Below, piece after piece: positions 47,810-58,830 of a DNA stretch of 64,000 nucleotides. The notes beneath the pieces are model-generated. The model did not search any database, was not told the DNA's origin, and saw nothing but the letters and a program-made list of their open reading frames with translations. Each line of letters opens with the position of its first letter. Positions within the stretch are counted from its first letter, which is position 1. The position numbers were made by a program, and so were the translations under genes. This DNA comes from Euptelea pleiosperma (lineage: Eukaryota; Streptophyta; Magnoliopsida; Ranunculales; Eupteleaceae). The stretch lies in contig CM068541.1 of NCBI GenBank assembly GCA_035048495.1, forward strand, positions 10,175,929 through 10,239,928, given 5' to 3'.

Positions 47810-49929
47810 ACTCCTTCAGATCACGAAAAAGTGAATGGAGGCAGGTATGTAACTCTTATTTTGGGTACTTTTGCGTGACGGCTAATCAAAGCATCGATGT
47901 TCTCTCTAATGTCTTCTATCCAGATGTTTCCTAAGTATTATTTTGAATGTGAATCTCTTTGTGACTGCATACAGGGAATGTCTGTATCATCTGTGACTTG
48001 AAATGTTAAGAGATACTTCTTTCGAATCACATTTTTCTGATATCTTAAAATCCACATCTGTGTTCATCTCTACTATATACCTCTTTTACTAGGACTTTAG
48101 ACTGAAAGCAACTTTTCCTTGGAAACTGCTGTTTTATTTTTCAATCTCGGCCGCGACTAGTTTGGCCTCGTCAGATGTTTCCTCTTGTTTGTTAGCAAAC
48201 AAGCTCGAGTAGCTTGAATTCTAGTGAACTTTCATTTAAATATGGAAGCAACTTGGCTGAGTTGATCCGACTTGGCCAAGTTGGTACGCACAATCCGCAC
48301 TCTGGCCTAATAGAGTAATGCACAGAGACCGGGATTTGAAACCTTGCACTTCGACTTCATAATCACATCTACATTGGAAGGACACTAGGCTACTTTGCTG
48401 TAAGATTAATCAAGAGACTACTGACTGGTACTCAACAGCTATATATGATACCCAGATACTCCAACATGCCGAACACTACATGGATGCTTCTATCTTATAA
48501 TATTCTTATTGATTATTTTTTTTTCAATCCATATAAAGTATAGAGTCAACATATTGGATGAGCTACATGTATCAGGAAAAATTTTAGATGCAGAGGACTT
48601 TGGATGCAGTCAATGTAGAGGACTCTAGTGGTCTTATGTAGTGTATTTTTTGGGCCCATTAACTGCATGGATGCTTAGCATGCCCCTTGGTGGATATACA
48701 CATGGAAAATCAGTCTGATTGGTTATCTCTAGCAATTTTTAAGGAGTGATAGTAGCTGTTGGATTCAAGCATGTTTTGTGAGTACTAAATCCAATGGATA
48801 GAAGTCATCAATCAAGCTGATTTTTGGTGTGTATCCAAAAATCGGTGGGCAAAACATACATGTGGTTATTGGGCCAAAACATCCATGAGATTCTGTTCGC
48901 ATTGATCATATCGTAGCATCATATCCATCTAATCAAGATTGTTTCTTGATCATCCGAAGAACACAAGTCATCTTAACCATGAAATTGAGAGTACATGAGT
49001 AGGTGCGTAGCCTTAGACAAGCATTCTTTGCAGAAAAAAAAAAACGGTACAATTGACAGAATCATTCAATTTGATTGCAGATGTGTTTGCCCCGATTTAG
49101 TGATGTGGGCCTGTGGGCCTGTGAGCTTCCTTCACTTTTAAAGAGGAAATGCTGGGTACTAGCACACAGCAGATCACTTTGTCCATGCAATCCTACTCAT
49201 CCAGTTTATCAACTTTGATACAACCAATTGTTAGGATCAGGTGATCACAAATTGATTTTCAGCTTTTTATTTTTTTGACATTACAGCACCAAGGTTTTAA
49301 GGTAGTCCGTTATAACAGTCAACGTTACGGTTATGACCCGGCCATTAGAATGTAAAAAAATTCAGAATATTTTTATTTATTTTTCCAAAATAACCTTGCT
49401 AACTGTAAAATATATTTTTCTTCCCTATTATTTTTGTTATAACGGCCGTTTTGTAAGCCCATCCATCATACGCTATCATGATGTGCGCATGTTTCTTTCG
49501 GACATATGCTCTTAGGTTCCATCCTGTAGAAATAGCTCAAAAGTCAACATTGATTGGATGATCTTAACCATCCAACTAATTAAAATTTATTTTTAGGTGC
49601 AACGCATTACTGCTATCAGTTCCTCGTATAATATGCTTCGCCACCTACTTAGATCCAAATGGTTCTGAATCTTCTTACCAATAAGAGGATCTTAAACCAC
49701 AAACTAAAGCTACTTTATACTGTACACTTGACACCACTAATCAATCAAGACTCTTCAATAAGTGGGCCACCTCCTGGAAGAGGCAATACCCAACCACAGG
49801 ATCCTAACTATATTTTCTAGAGCCATAATTTTGATGGCTAGATTAAAGTAAATAAGTCCAAATATATATATGTATAGGGTCAGGAGGATCGGGAGACAAC
49901 AACTTTCACAACATTTTTTACAACAAAAA

Positions 49930-50263
49930 GTTGGCCTTTGAAGCGTGGTGGAATGTTACGATCCTAGAGGTTAAGACTTAAACTTTCCACACCTCTATCA
50001 CCTAGGTGCTTTTTGTGTATTGGTTTGGGTCTTAACATTTGGTATCAGAGCCAACCCCATGACATGGGAGGGGCGACCTGAGGAAAGGGCTACCTGGGGG
50101 CTCGCTCAAAAAGAGAGAAAATAGGGGTACTGGAAAAAATGCCGGGGCTCGCTCACAAAAAGTGAGAAAATAGGGGTACCGGAGTGAAAGCCGCCTTAGA
50201 GTGGGCCACCGTAGACGTTGGCCTTTGAAGCGTGGTGAAATGTTACAATCCTAGAGGTTAAGG
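49930..50263 (+). mobile_element. TRIM-like LTR retrotransposon fragment with tRNA-Met primer-binding site
   Basis: The primer-binding site TGGTATCAGAGCC lies at 50040-50052, just after a stretch ending CTTAACA. The block GTTGGCCTTTGAAGCGTGGT with TGTTACNATCCTAGAGG occurs before it (49930-49978) and again at 50217-50263, as expected of short terminal repeats; the second is truncated. The interior is about 180 bp, non-coding, and holds two copies of a 46-bp repeat (GGCTCGCTCA, GAGAAAATAGGGGTAC). Confidence 0.7.
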
Positions 50264-51094
50264 TGGATAAGATCTTAAGAGATCTTAAGGTGGATTTGTC
50301 TCCTCTTAGCGTCTTGAGAGACAAGGTACTTACGTCCCCTGTGACTAGGTGTACTTTTAACTTTCAATCAATAAATCCTTCCTCTCACTGTGGAGGTTCT
50401 CTAAAAAAAAAATAAAATAAAATAATACCATCTCACCAAAATAACATCAAACCTAAAAACCAAATCGCCAACAAAAGTGCATCTCATTTCAGTGGAGATG
50501 CTGCCTCAATTGAAAAGGAAGGCCTTTATGCTTAGAAGAGTATTCTAGAAAGAGCTTTCCTCTCCTCTAAATACTCTTCTATTTCTCTCCATCCAAATAC
50601 CTCAAATAATGGCATATGGTTTGGAAAATAGGCCAGATGTATGGGTAAGACGTGTAGGAATGCCACTCCATGCTTTTAAAAGAGCATCCTATAGTTTTTC
50701 ACCCCATTAAAACCCTATCGAGTCATGAATAATCCGATTGTGCCAATGTGATAGTAACCACTTGACCTCTTGGAAGCAACACACCACCTATCCAATTGAA
50801 GGACGGGCTATGGGGGTCAGCATTTCTCCCCAATTGAACTAGAGGAATACTAACAAGCAACGCATAAAGATGCAACCCCAGAAAATTCTATATAACAAAA
50901 CATAGTGGTTGTCTCCCGACTTATACCCCCTCTTATAGGCTTCAACAATGAAGGGCTAAGATCTTATCCCCCCAAATAGATGGTGGATCTCAGCCACTCA
51001 TACCCAATTTTGGCAAATGCTTTCTTGAGGAGTGCTGTGGGCACGGGCCACCTACTAATATGAAATAAACGACAGTTACTACTATTACGAAAAA

Positions 51095-51710
51095 TGACAA
51101 ACTTAGTACGTCCATCATTTCTTGTTATTCAAAGCTCCCATCTAGGCTCACTGCCCGCATGACTAAAAACCAATGACTAAAAATCAACAAACTAGCTGAC
51201 TTTTTGTATGAATGTCTACCAAGGGATGGGGTAAACATCAGTGGGCCCAGATGACAGCAGTGGGTAACTAATTGCATCTCCGACCCTACCCTAAACTCTC
51301 TTCCCTTCCCTAAGAAAGGGTGGAAAACATAAAAAACCATCTCCAACCCAACCCTAAAGTTCACCCTATTTTAGAGTAACCTCAAATCCTACCCTAAAGT
51401 TAAGGTAGGATTTAAGGTGAGATTTTAAAAACTTGTTTCCGCTTCTCCTCCCTCTTTTTTTATTAATTCTATTGAATGTCCTCTCCATGTTTTCACTTCT
51501 ATACCCTTTTTATAATTTTTGTCATTTTCCCTCTTTTCTATTGGTTCTTATATTTAGGGAAGAGTAGAGTTTAGGGTGGACCATTGGAGAACTTTCAAAG
51601 TTTTAAGTGAGTTTTTTCTACCATATTTTAAGTGTTCAGGGTAGGGTAGGGTTGGAGATGCTCTAAAATCGTGTTTCCTCATGCCAAAAAGTGTGAGGTA
51701 TAACTTGTAG
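51095..51710. mobile_element. Foldback MITE (35.0-kb type) interrupted by another MITE
   Basis: The outer element is similar to 35005-35316 (ACTGCCCGCATGACT, GTGGGCCCAGATGACAGCAG, closing GTGTGAGGTATAACTTGTAG). It is split at 51274-51661 by an element with inverted ends GCATCTCCGACCCTACCCTA and GGGTAGGGTTGGAGATGC. Both are non-coding. Confidence 0.65.
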
Positions 51711-51726
51711 CATTGAACCTTTTCAG

Positions 51727-51898
51727 GTGATCATATGGTCCCGGGTCCATGTGGTGTCCAACTGCTGGCACATTTTGATTGGTGTTACACTTATCGGGCT
51801 ACTAAAATATGAGTTCAAATATAACAAAATATTGGTGCAAAACCAATCAAAATGTGGCAGCAGTTGGGCACTACATGGACCTGGACCATATGATCGCC
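51727..51898. repeat. Inverted repeat with 58-bp arms
   Basis: The left arm (51727-51785, ATCATATGGTCCCGGGTCCA...CACATTTTGATTGG) and right arm (51841-51898, CCAATCAAAATGTGGC...GGACCATATGATCG) pair over nearly their whole length; the loop is about 55 bases. It would fold as a long hairpin if transcribed. Confidence 0.8.
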
Positions 51899-52182
51899 AC
51901 TCTTCTAAAAAAACCGGTTGGGACGGGCTACGCGCCTAGGCGTCTGCCCAACCAGAACCGGTGAATACTGACCAATCCACCGGGCCAATGGCCAGTCAGG
52001 GTTTTAAATCATTCAGGAACCCTCTATCTCTCTGTCGTCAGCATCCATAATACAACTGGTCAATTAAGAGGAGACAAAAACATATTCGATGTACTCATAC
52101 CAAGTTTGTTACCAATCTAGTCTGCCTCGTCACTCAATCAAAACCGCAAAAATAATGCACAACAAACAAACATCATTTCAAA

Positions 52183-52392
52183 ATGAAAACAAACAAATCT
52201 ACATCTCTCTCTCTCATGGCCAAAATCTCTCTCCCCTTCCTGTCTCTTTCTCTGATGCTCATGCTCACATGGGTGTCAGATTCAGAATATATCCTTCTCT
52301 CCCGCAAATCCGTCGAACAAATCTTCCTCCTGAACGCTGAATCAGCCAAAGGACCCTCCTGGTCCGGTCTCTTCCAAAGAAGCAATGGGTGA
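52183..52392 (+). CDS. Possible small secreted peptide (58-69 residues)
   Basis: A single open frame. The ATG at 52216 begins MAKISLPFLSLSLMLMLTWV, a convincing signal peptide, followed by a short hydrophilic tail ending GPSWSGLFQRSNG. The ATG at 52183 would add eleven residues. The layout, secretion signal plus short conserved-looking C-terminus, is that of plant signalling-peptide precursors, but I do not recognise the family. A GTGAGA just before the stop could be a splice donor, in which case this is only a first exon. Its 3' end faces that of the SPEAR gene. Confidence 0.35.
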   Translation: MKTNKSTSLSLMAKISLPFLSLSLMLMLTWVSDSEYILLSRKSVEQIFLLNAESAKGPSWSGLFQRSNG

Positions 52393-52601
52393 GAGACCTG
52401 TAATATTTTCGTGTGGCCCACACTCGATCCACCTTTAAGAAAACCTGGGTTGAACTAACTTAATTTGGGTACAAGACAAGCAACAAAATACTTAAATTTG
52501 GAAAGTTGTAGTGTGTTGTGCAAGTTTGGTGTGTTTAGGATCATGATATTTCGTATTATTTTTCTTACAAGCTCCACTCGCTCTCCATAATGGCTTCTCT
52601 T

Positions 52602-54219
52602 TTATAGCTTTAGGTTGAGATCCACACCATCCCCAACTTCGCCTCTCCAGTCGCCAATCTGTTGCCCCTTTGTAGGGAAGAAGCTGTAAAAGGGCTGTTC
52701 TTGAACTGATCCGCCGGGATAGAACACTTGTTCTCCAATGCTTCCCTTCATATTCAATCAAAAGATTCAAAACACAACCAGATATCAAAAACAACATCAT
52801 TAGAACAACAATGTGGATTGGAAAATTGGGTTATTGTCATTAATCTTATTACTTGAAATGGAAGAAGGTCGAATTCCCGACAGTGGGAAGTTGGAAATGT
52901 TGAGGGCTGTTTAGATTTAGAACTTGTTGAACATGATGTATTCGCAGCGAGGCCTAACGTGAGAAAATCGCCGTCTAGAGCTCCATTTTCTCGGTGCAGC
53001 TCGGACAAGCATCCTCTCCGGTTAATATGTCCCTTCCTAGGGAAAAGGAGCAAAAACAATGTCAACCAACAATCCACAGGCACAATGTAGCAAGAACAAG
53101 AAATCAAAACTAAGCCAACCTGAAAATTGAGTTCCCCAATTCAAAATTGAATTTGCCACCATCCCCACACGACGATGATTCATTCAATCGGCCGATGGGA
53201 GGGACGAGCGGAGGGAATTTGCAGGGGAATGAGGGGTCCGGCAGGCCGTCGAAAGAGAAGGGCCATGGCCGTTTCATGCCAACAATCTATACTACATTCT
53301 AACCAAATTCACCATCAGAAACAACCCCATCTCCCAATTTCTCCATTTTAATCAATAAAACAAGCTCAACTAAATTCTATCAAAATGACCAACAAAAGAA
53401 ACCAACTCCATATCCATGGATTTGTTAAACTCATGAAATGAGATATATAGATGGTGAAATCTACATACCTTCTCTTGCTCTGGCCACAGAGGGGGTGTAT
53501 AGTTGCTATAATAGCTTTGGTTTGAAGGGGGCTCCATCTGAACATTTAGTCCAGATGATGATGAAGTAAACAAAGAGACGTTCACCTGCAACTTCACAAA
53601 TTAAGAATAAAGAAGACTAAAAAAGAGTAAAAAAAATAAAAAATCATTCTCTCACCACTGAAGAAGGTCGTTGTTGTTGTTTCCTCTGCATCACAACAGG
53701 GGGAGACCAAATTGGGTTGGACTCGCTCTGCAAATGTGCGCGAAATACGAACCCGGGATCCAAATTGGTACCCTCCCCATTATGATTCAACTCAGAAGGA
53801 TTCCAAACTGAAGGGAAATAGCCATGATTATAAAGGGTAGTCGAATTCGTAGGTGGTAGATGTGGAGGTGGGGTGAAGAGATCGAGATTCGAGATTGGAA
53901 TTAAGGAAGATGGTCTAAACAGAGACCTCGGAGAGGGGAAAGCAGTCGGAGATGGTGGTCGAAAAGAGGTCGAAGTGGGTGATTGGTGATGAGAATGGGG
54001 AAGCGGGACAACAACAACCGCCGCTGATGCTGATGCTGCTGCTGCTGCCACCACCTTCTTCTGCTGCTCTTCTAACCGGATCTTCTCTAGCTGGGCAACC
54101 CCGAGACCTCTTTGTGGGATTTTCTTTTGCTTCAGCTTCTTCGAAGATCGAACACCACCGCTACTGCTATTGCTACACTCTGATGTTACTTTTCTTGTAC
54201 CATTCTTCTTCTCTGCCAT
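52602..54219 (-). CDS. SPL/NZZ-like SPEAR transcriptional repressor (EAR motif)
   Basis: Plant SPEAR (SPOROCYTELESS-like EAR-containing) adaptor, a nuclear family that recruits TOPLESS-type corepressors and binds TCP-type factors; SPL/NZZ itself is needed for sporocyte formation. Minus-strand exons in transcript order: 54219-53656, 53585-53469, 53286-53120, 53036-52853, 52745-52602; 1176 nt, 391 residues, all GT-AG with consistent phase. Residues 26-55 hold the family signature KKIPQRGLGVAQLEKIRLEE, followed by low-complexity Ala and Pro/Ser regions. Exon 2 has NYTPPLWPEQEK; exon 3 continues IVGMKRPWPFSFDG, the conserved block usual in this family; exon 4 has GDFLTLGLA. The C-terminus ends in the EAR motif DLNLKL (386-391). 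The ATG at 54219 gives the expected basic MAEKKNGTRK start. Subfamily (SPL itself or another SPEAR) is undecided. Confidence 0.9.
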
Positions 54220-55334
54220 CTAATTCACCCAGAAACAGATAACCAAAGAACCCCGGAACAGAGTGAAGAGAACCCAAATAAAAAAATTCACAGAGAAATC
54301 AAAATCTCCACTTTAAAAGCTCAAATTTCGTGGAGATTAAAAGAACCCAAATATGAAAAGTAGAGAAAAACCGAAATCCCCATATTAAGACCGAAAATTT
54401 CGCAGGTACAGGAGACAAAAATCTGCTACTAATAGCAAAACCAAGAAGTCCAACACCCAAGTTTTCAGCAAAGATTAAAGTATCTGAGAGCTCCGGATCT
54501 CGCTCTCCTGATTTGTTTGTATGAGAGACAAATCAACTAAAACGAAAAGCCTTTACAAACCACACAAATCGAAGCTCTTATCAAATCTTATTCCATCCCA
54601 TTTTTCGCCCAAATCCTCGCTCTATCTTTCTCTCCATGCAAGACCGAACCTCAAGAACTCAAAAATACCCAAAACATCATTTTTTTCTCCTCTCTTCTCT
54701 GCAATTTTTTCTTAGTTCTATTAAAAGGCATTGCCCGTGTGCTACGTAGTGGCATCTTTGCCTCCTGTGCAAATGAGATCACCACTTGCAGCTTTAGACC
54801 TGAGTGTGGGCCAGCGTGACCCCACTCACATGCAATGTTTTCATACCCAGACCGGTCATCATCGAAGGGACCGGTTCACTGGGTCAGGGTTCAACCTGCC
54901 ACATGGCAACTCTTTGGGGCCCACTGACCAATGAATGTTTTGTCCTTCCTTTGGTGGATCACCCCGGGTCACCGGTTCAACCCGTTTCTGGGTCACAGGT
55001 TCAACCGACCAGGTCGAGTGGGTTACAAGCATGTGAATGGTTTTTTAGTTGAGACACTCACGTGGCTTTTGGTAAATTAAGTTTTCAAATCTAAAAACCT
55101 AAAGTGCTTAAGGTTTGATAGCTTAATGACTTATGTCTGAATTATATTTTATATATGGTAAAGCTCTTAAGTCTTAAAATTAAGTCAAGGGTATTATGGA
55201 TATTTTGAAATATTTATTAAGACACTTTCGTAAGTTCTTAAAAGAGAAATCTTTAAGAAAAGGGCATTATAGGAATTTAAGAGGGAATCTTAGAATCGCT
55301 TGTGGAGATGCTTTTTGCTGAAACCACTTACCGC
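54220..55334. other. SPEAR upstream region and intergenic DNA
   Basis: The 5' leader and promoter of the minus-strand SPEAR gene lie here; it is purine/pyrimidine biased to about 54720 and no TATA box stands out. From 54740 to 55030 there is a GC-richer repeat with CACCGGTTCAACCC and GGTTCAACCGACC words, related to dispersed repeats. Confidence 0.4.
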
Positions 55335-55736
55335 TAGGGGTGTCAACCGGTCGGTTCCGGTTAGGTTCCTAAGGTGACCAGAACCGGAACAATCGGTTCC
55401 GGTTCTTATCGGTTCGGTTCCTTAACGGTTCCGATTCTCAAAGTGATGGATCCGGAACCGATTATGTATTTATGTCGGTTCCGATTCCGGTTCCGGGTAT
55501 ATTGGGCCAAATCTTGAGAATATTAGAATATTTACACTATATTTATTTATTGGTACCAATTCTTATCGGTTGGGTTCGAGTTCTTATCGGTTTCGGTTCC
55601 ATATTAAGCTACCCAGAACCGGAACCGTTATTGTCAGTTACTTTTTAATCGGTTCCCAAAAAAGTGGAACTGGAACCGGTGTTTTCAGTTCTGTTCCGAT
55701 TCGGTTCCGGATAAACGGGTAAAATTGGCACCCCTA
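55335..55736. mobile_element. hAT-like MITE with 8-bp target duplication
   Basis: Ends TAGGGGTGTCAACCGG and AAAATTGGCACCCCTA, inverted. Flanking 8-bp repeats CTTACCGC (55327-55334) and CTTACCAC (55737-55744) differ at one base. The interior is filled with GGTTCCGGTTC-type words (ACCGGAACC). Non-coding. Confidence 0.8.
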
Positions 55737-56480
55737 CTTACCACATTAAGTCACCCACCTCACTTTTTGCTTATGTCTTAATTTGTGATTTCAATATTAA
55801 GTGTTGAAAATTAAGTTGTTTACCAAACGACACTTAATCACCGAAATCATTGAATTTCAGCTTATTTAAACTTAAGGTCTGCGAAAAAGTTTTACCAAAT
55901 GCTACCTCAGAATCAACCCAACCCAGTTTTATGACCAAGTCACTGGCTAGTTGGGCCGGGTTTGATAACATTGTTCACATGCATTTGAATCGCCATTACC
56001 ATTCCTAATTCATGACTTATCTTGGTATAGGGCACGAGTGTTGCACATGAGTGACTGTAGTGATGTTTTTGGAAGAAATGGCAAGATAAGAAAGTTTCAA
56101 ACCCGAACGACAGTTTTGAGAGATTAGTTTTACTATATTTGTATAACCTTTTTGTATTTTATTCTTTTGGTTTTAGCCCCTTGACTGTGTTTTAACCATC
56201 ATTGACCGAGTTATAAACATTAACCCTGAAAAATGAAGATTGTTGTTAGTTCGGTTAGTTCTTTTAATTTTTTGTTGACGGGGTTAATGTTTCTAACTCG
56301 GTCCATGACGGGCAAAACACCATCAAGGGGCAAGACCGAAAAATTAAAATTACAAGGAGTAACACGAATCTAATAGATTTCTCACGGGAGTATAGTTGGA
56401 AAAAAAAAAAAATACTTAGATGCAAAGCTTAAAGAAGAATAAAAAAATAGGAAACAAACCACAATACAAGATATACATAG

Positions 56481-57140
56481 TAAGCGATTCTAACACTAAA
56501 TCTTTCTTATGTTATCTGAATCGATTTGCCTTTCGCAATTGACCCCACAATAGCCCCAACAAACTATGGGAAAGAAAACAAATTTTATCTTGAAGAGAGA
56601 CCCTACAGCCACCAGTCAATCATGCCACGTCAAACCTAATAGGGACAGTAGAGCTTCCACGGGCTCAAGCTTTGTCACCCCTACAACAAGATAGAAGAAT
56701 GCCAAAAAAGTGGTAGACAAGAACAAGATATAAGATCCTCTTATTTTATTTTATTTATTTTTGAATTGTTAGATTGAATATTTTATTTGTTCCTTGAGGT
56801 TGGATCCCTCCTTAAATCATCCCCTCTAAAGTTTGGTGCATGGAAGGAATCATACTATTTTTAGTAAGAAGTGAGAAATTATTTGGTGTATTTCGCTCGC
56901 ATTCAATTTCAGCCATCCATCTATGGCTGTATGGTGATCAGACAATAAATGAGATATGAGTTAATGGATACAGTTGAATCTGTCACTATTCGATTCTTAT
57001 CTGATGATAATGGGATGTGGGCCGATCAGCACAAACTTAATGACAAGATGCTGATGGAAATTTGCTTCGTTTTCTTTATTATTTGAAGAAAGTCTCATAT
57101 AGATCTTAGTATGAAATGGTATAAGACATCGTATCCTATG
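56481..57140 (+). repeat. Tandem direct duplication, unit 1
   Basis: From TAAGCGATTCTAACAC to GTATGAAATGGTATAAGACA; about 90% similar by eye to the block starting at 57246, offset 765 bp. It contains TCGATTTGCCTTTCGCAATT and TATCTGATGATAATGGGAT. Confidence 0.8.
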
Positions 57141-57245
57141 TGAAAGTTACCCACCCAAGGATAAAAGTCTCGGGATCGGAGGCTGGATTTGTGGGCTCTG
57201 ATTCCGAGATATATGTGCCATTGACGTATACATACAAAGCATATC

Positions 57246-58010
57246 GTAAGTGATTCTAACACTAAATCTTTCTTATGTTATCCGAATCGATTTGCCTTTC
57301 GCAATTGACCCTACAATAGTCCCAACAAACTATGGGAAAGAAAACAAATTTTGTCTTCAAGAGAGACCCTACAGCCACCAGTCAATCATGCCACATCAGA
57401 TGCAATAGGGACTTTAGAGCTTCCACGTGACTCAAGCTTTGTCACTCCCACAACAAGATAGAAAAATGCCAAAAAAATGGTAGACAAGAACAAGATATAA
57501 GATCCTCTTTATTTTATTTTTACTTTTTGAATTGTTAGATTGAATATTTTATTTGTTCCTTGGGATTAGATCCCTCCTTAAATCATCCCCGCCAAAGTTT
57601 GGTGCATAGAAAGAATCATACTAGTTTTAGTAAGAAGTAAGAAATTATTTGGTGGATTTCACTTGCATTCAATTTCAGCCATCCATCTATGGCTGTATGG
57701 TGATCAGACAATCAATGAGGTAGGAGTTATTGGACTTACACAGTAGTAATGGATGTACCTGAATCGGTCACTATTCAATTCTTATCTGATGATAATGGGA
57801 TATGGGCCCATCAGCACAAACTTAATGACAATATGCTGATGGAAATTTGCCTTTATTTTTTAGTTAAAGAGATCAGTAACTCGGTGAAGGCGGGTTTTGA
57901 AACCAGGTCTATGATATCATCACCCACAAATTTTACCAACTGAGCAAGTTGGCACATTCCGAAAAACTCAAATAGATCGTAGTATGAAATGGTATAATAC
58001 ATCATATTGT
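57246..58010 (+). repeat. Tandem direct duplication, unit 2
   Basis: Same order as unit 1, but with about 110 extra bases at 57865-57975 that include TTTTACCAACTGAGCAAGTT, resembling the tRNA-related head of an inverted SINE. Whether that part was gained here or lost from unit 1 is open. Confidence 0.8.
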
Positions 58011-58329
58011 ATGGAAAAGCAACCCCACCTCATAATTAAGTGACTAGTGCTACAACTCCAGCGGGTTGGGAGTCAGCCCAAGCCCAAACCGACCTTCATT
58101 CTAGTCAGACTGAGTCCGAACCCAACCCAATGTTGGAGACACTCAATCCGAGCCTAACCCACTTGGGATCGTCGTTCCAACAGCCATGTCAGTTGACTCG
58201 CTACTTTAGGGGCTCCTCAACCAACTCGCTACATGTAGGGAGTGAAGAGGCTCGCCAAACTATTGACAAGGTCCCACTTTTGCATTTTTTTTCCTTCTAT
58301 TTTTTTCAAAACATTTACTCTTTTTCTAA

Positions 58330-58560
58330 AATCAGCCTGATTAGTGATTTCTAAGCATTGGAGTTGAGTCATTCTCATGGATTGCTTTAAACCGCGGGAA
58401 TTTGATGTACAAGGATCCAAAGGTTTGAAATCAGTAATTAAACTGATTTTTTGTTTGAATGCTCGTCTAGGTATTGGCCAAACATCTATACTGTCAACGT
58501 CCTCTAAAAGTGTGCCATGTGGCTCATATTGTGGGCGATCATCTTGGGCGGTCAATGAAG
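58330..58560. repeat. G-box family MITE, copy M12 (left end missing)
   Basis: Starts inside the left arm at AAATCAGCCTGATTAGTGAT and runs to GTGTGCCATGTGGCTCATAT, TGTGGGCGATCA. The CACGTG core has mutated to CATGTG. Confidence 0.7.
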
Positions 58561-58830
58561 TTGTACTCCCAAGGAGTGTAGAGAGCCTGATGGAGTTACT
58601 ATCCAATGACTCCCTACCCTAAAATAACTTTCACTATTTTTCCCTAAAATCTAGGAAAAAAATAGGGTGCCCTTGGAGAGAGAGAGAGTGTTTAAAGCTC
58701 ACACCTGTGGAGTGAGGTCTACCTCATTACATTTTTATCTTTTTTATATATATGGTCCCGAGCAGGACATACAATCCTGATTGTAATCGATCGAACTAGA
58801 TTGTTCCAGTTAAGCCTATGTTTGTTTTTT

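Larger units (their letters stand above)
35490..49027 (+). repeat. Segmental duplication, unit B (exchanger copy 3)
   Basis: Partner of unit A. Extra sequence relative to unit A: MITE M11 in the promoter, a MITE in intron 1 (about 37400-37660), AT-rich DNA around 38.3-39.1 kb, an insertion at 40775-41550 and LINE sequence at 41.98-42.81 kb in intron 3, and two insertions in intron 6 (45045-46560 and 46681-47295). Confidence 0.85.
49028..52180. other. Intergenic DNA with retrotransposon and MITE relics
   Basis: No supported gene. It contains a TTTAAACGG/GTTATAACGG-like fragment near 49290-49460, the TRIM-like element at 49930-50263, MITEs at 51095-51710, and an inverted repeat at 51727-51898. 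The sequence at 50941-51060 (CAACAATGAAGGGCTAAGAT...GGGCACGGGCCACC) is shared with about 26815-26925 in intron 1 of copy 2. Confidence 0.6.
55745..58330. other. Intergenic DNA with a tandem duplication
   Basis: No gene supported. The main structure is the direct duplication 56481-57140 / 57246-58010; the rest is AT-rich DNA without recognisable features. Confidence 0.55.

Noticed and set aside
53952..54242. Open frame on the plus strand opposite SPEAR exon 1
   Set aside because: It is the antisense shadow of the Ala/Gln-rich coding sequence.
58040..58354. Open frame MTSATTPAGWESAQAQ...
   Set aside because: Low-complexity repeat sequence (CCCAAGCCCAAACC words) running into a MITE; no domain.
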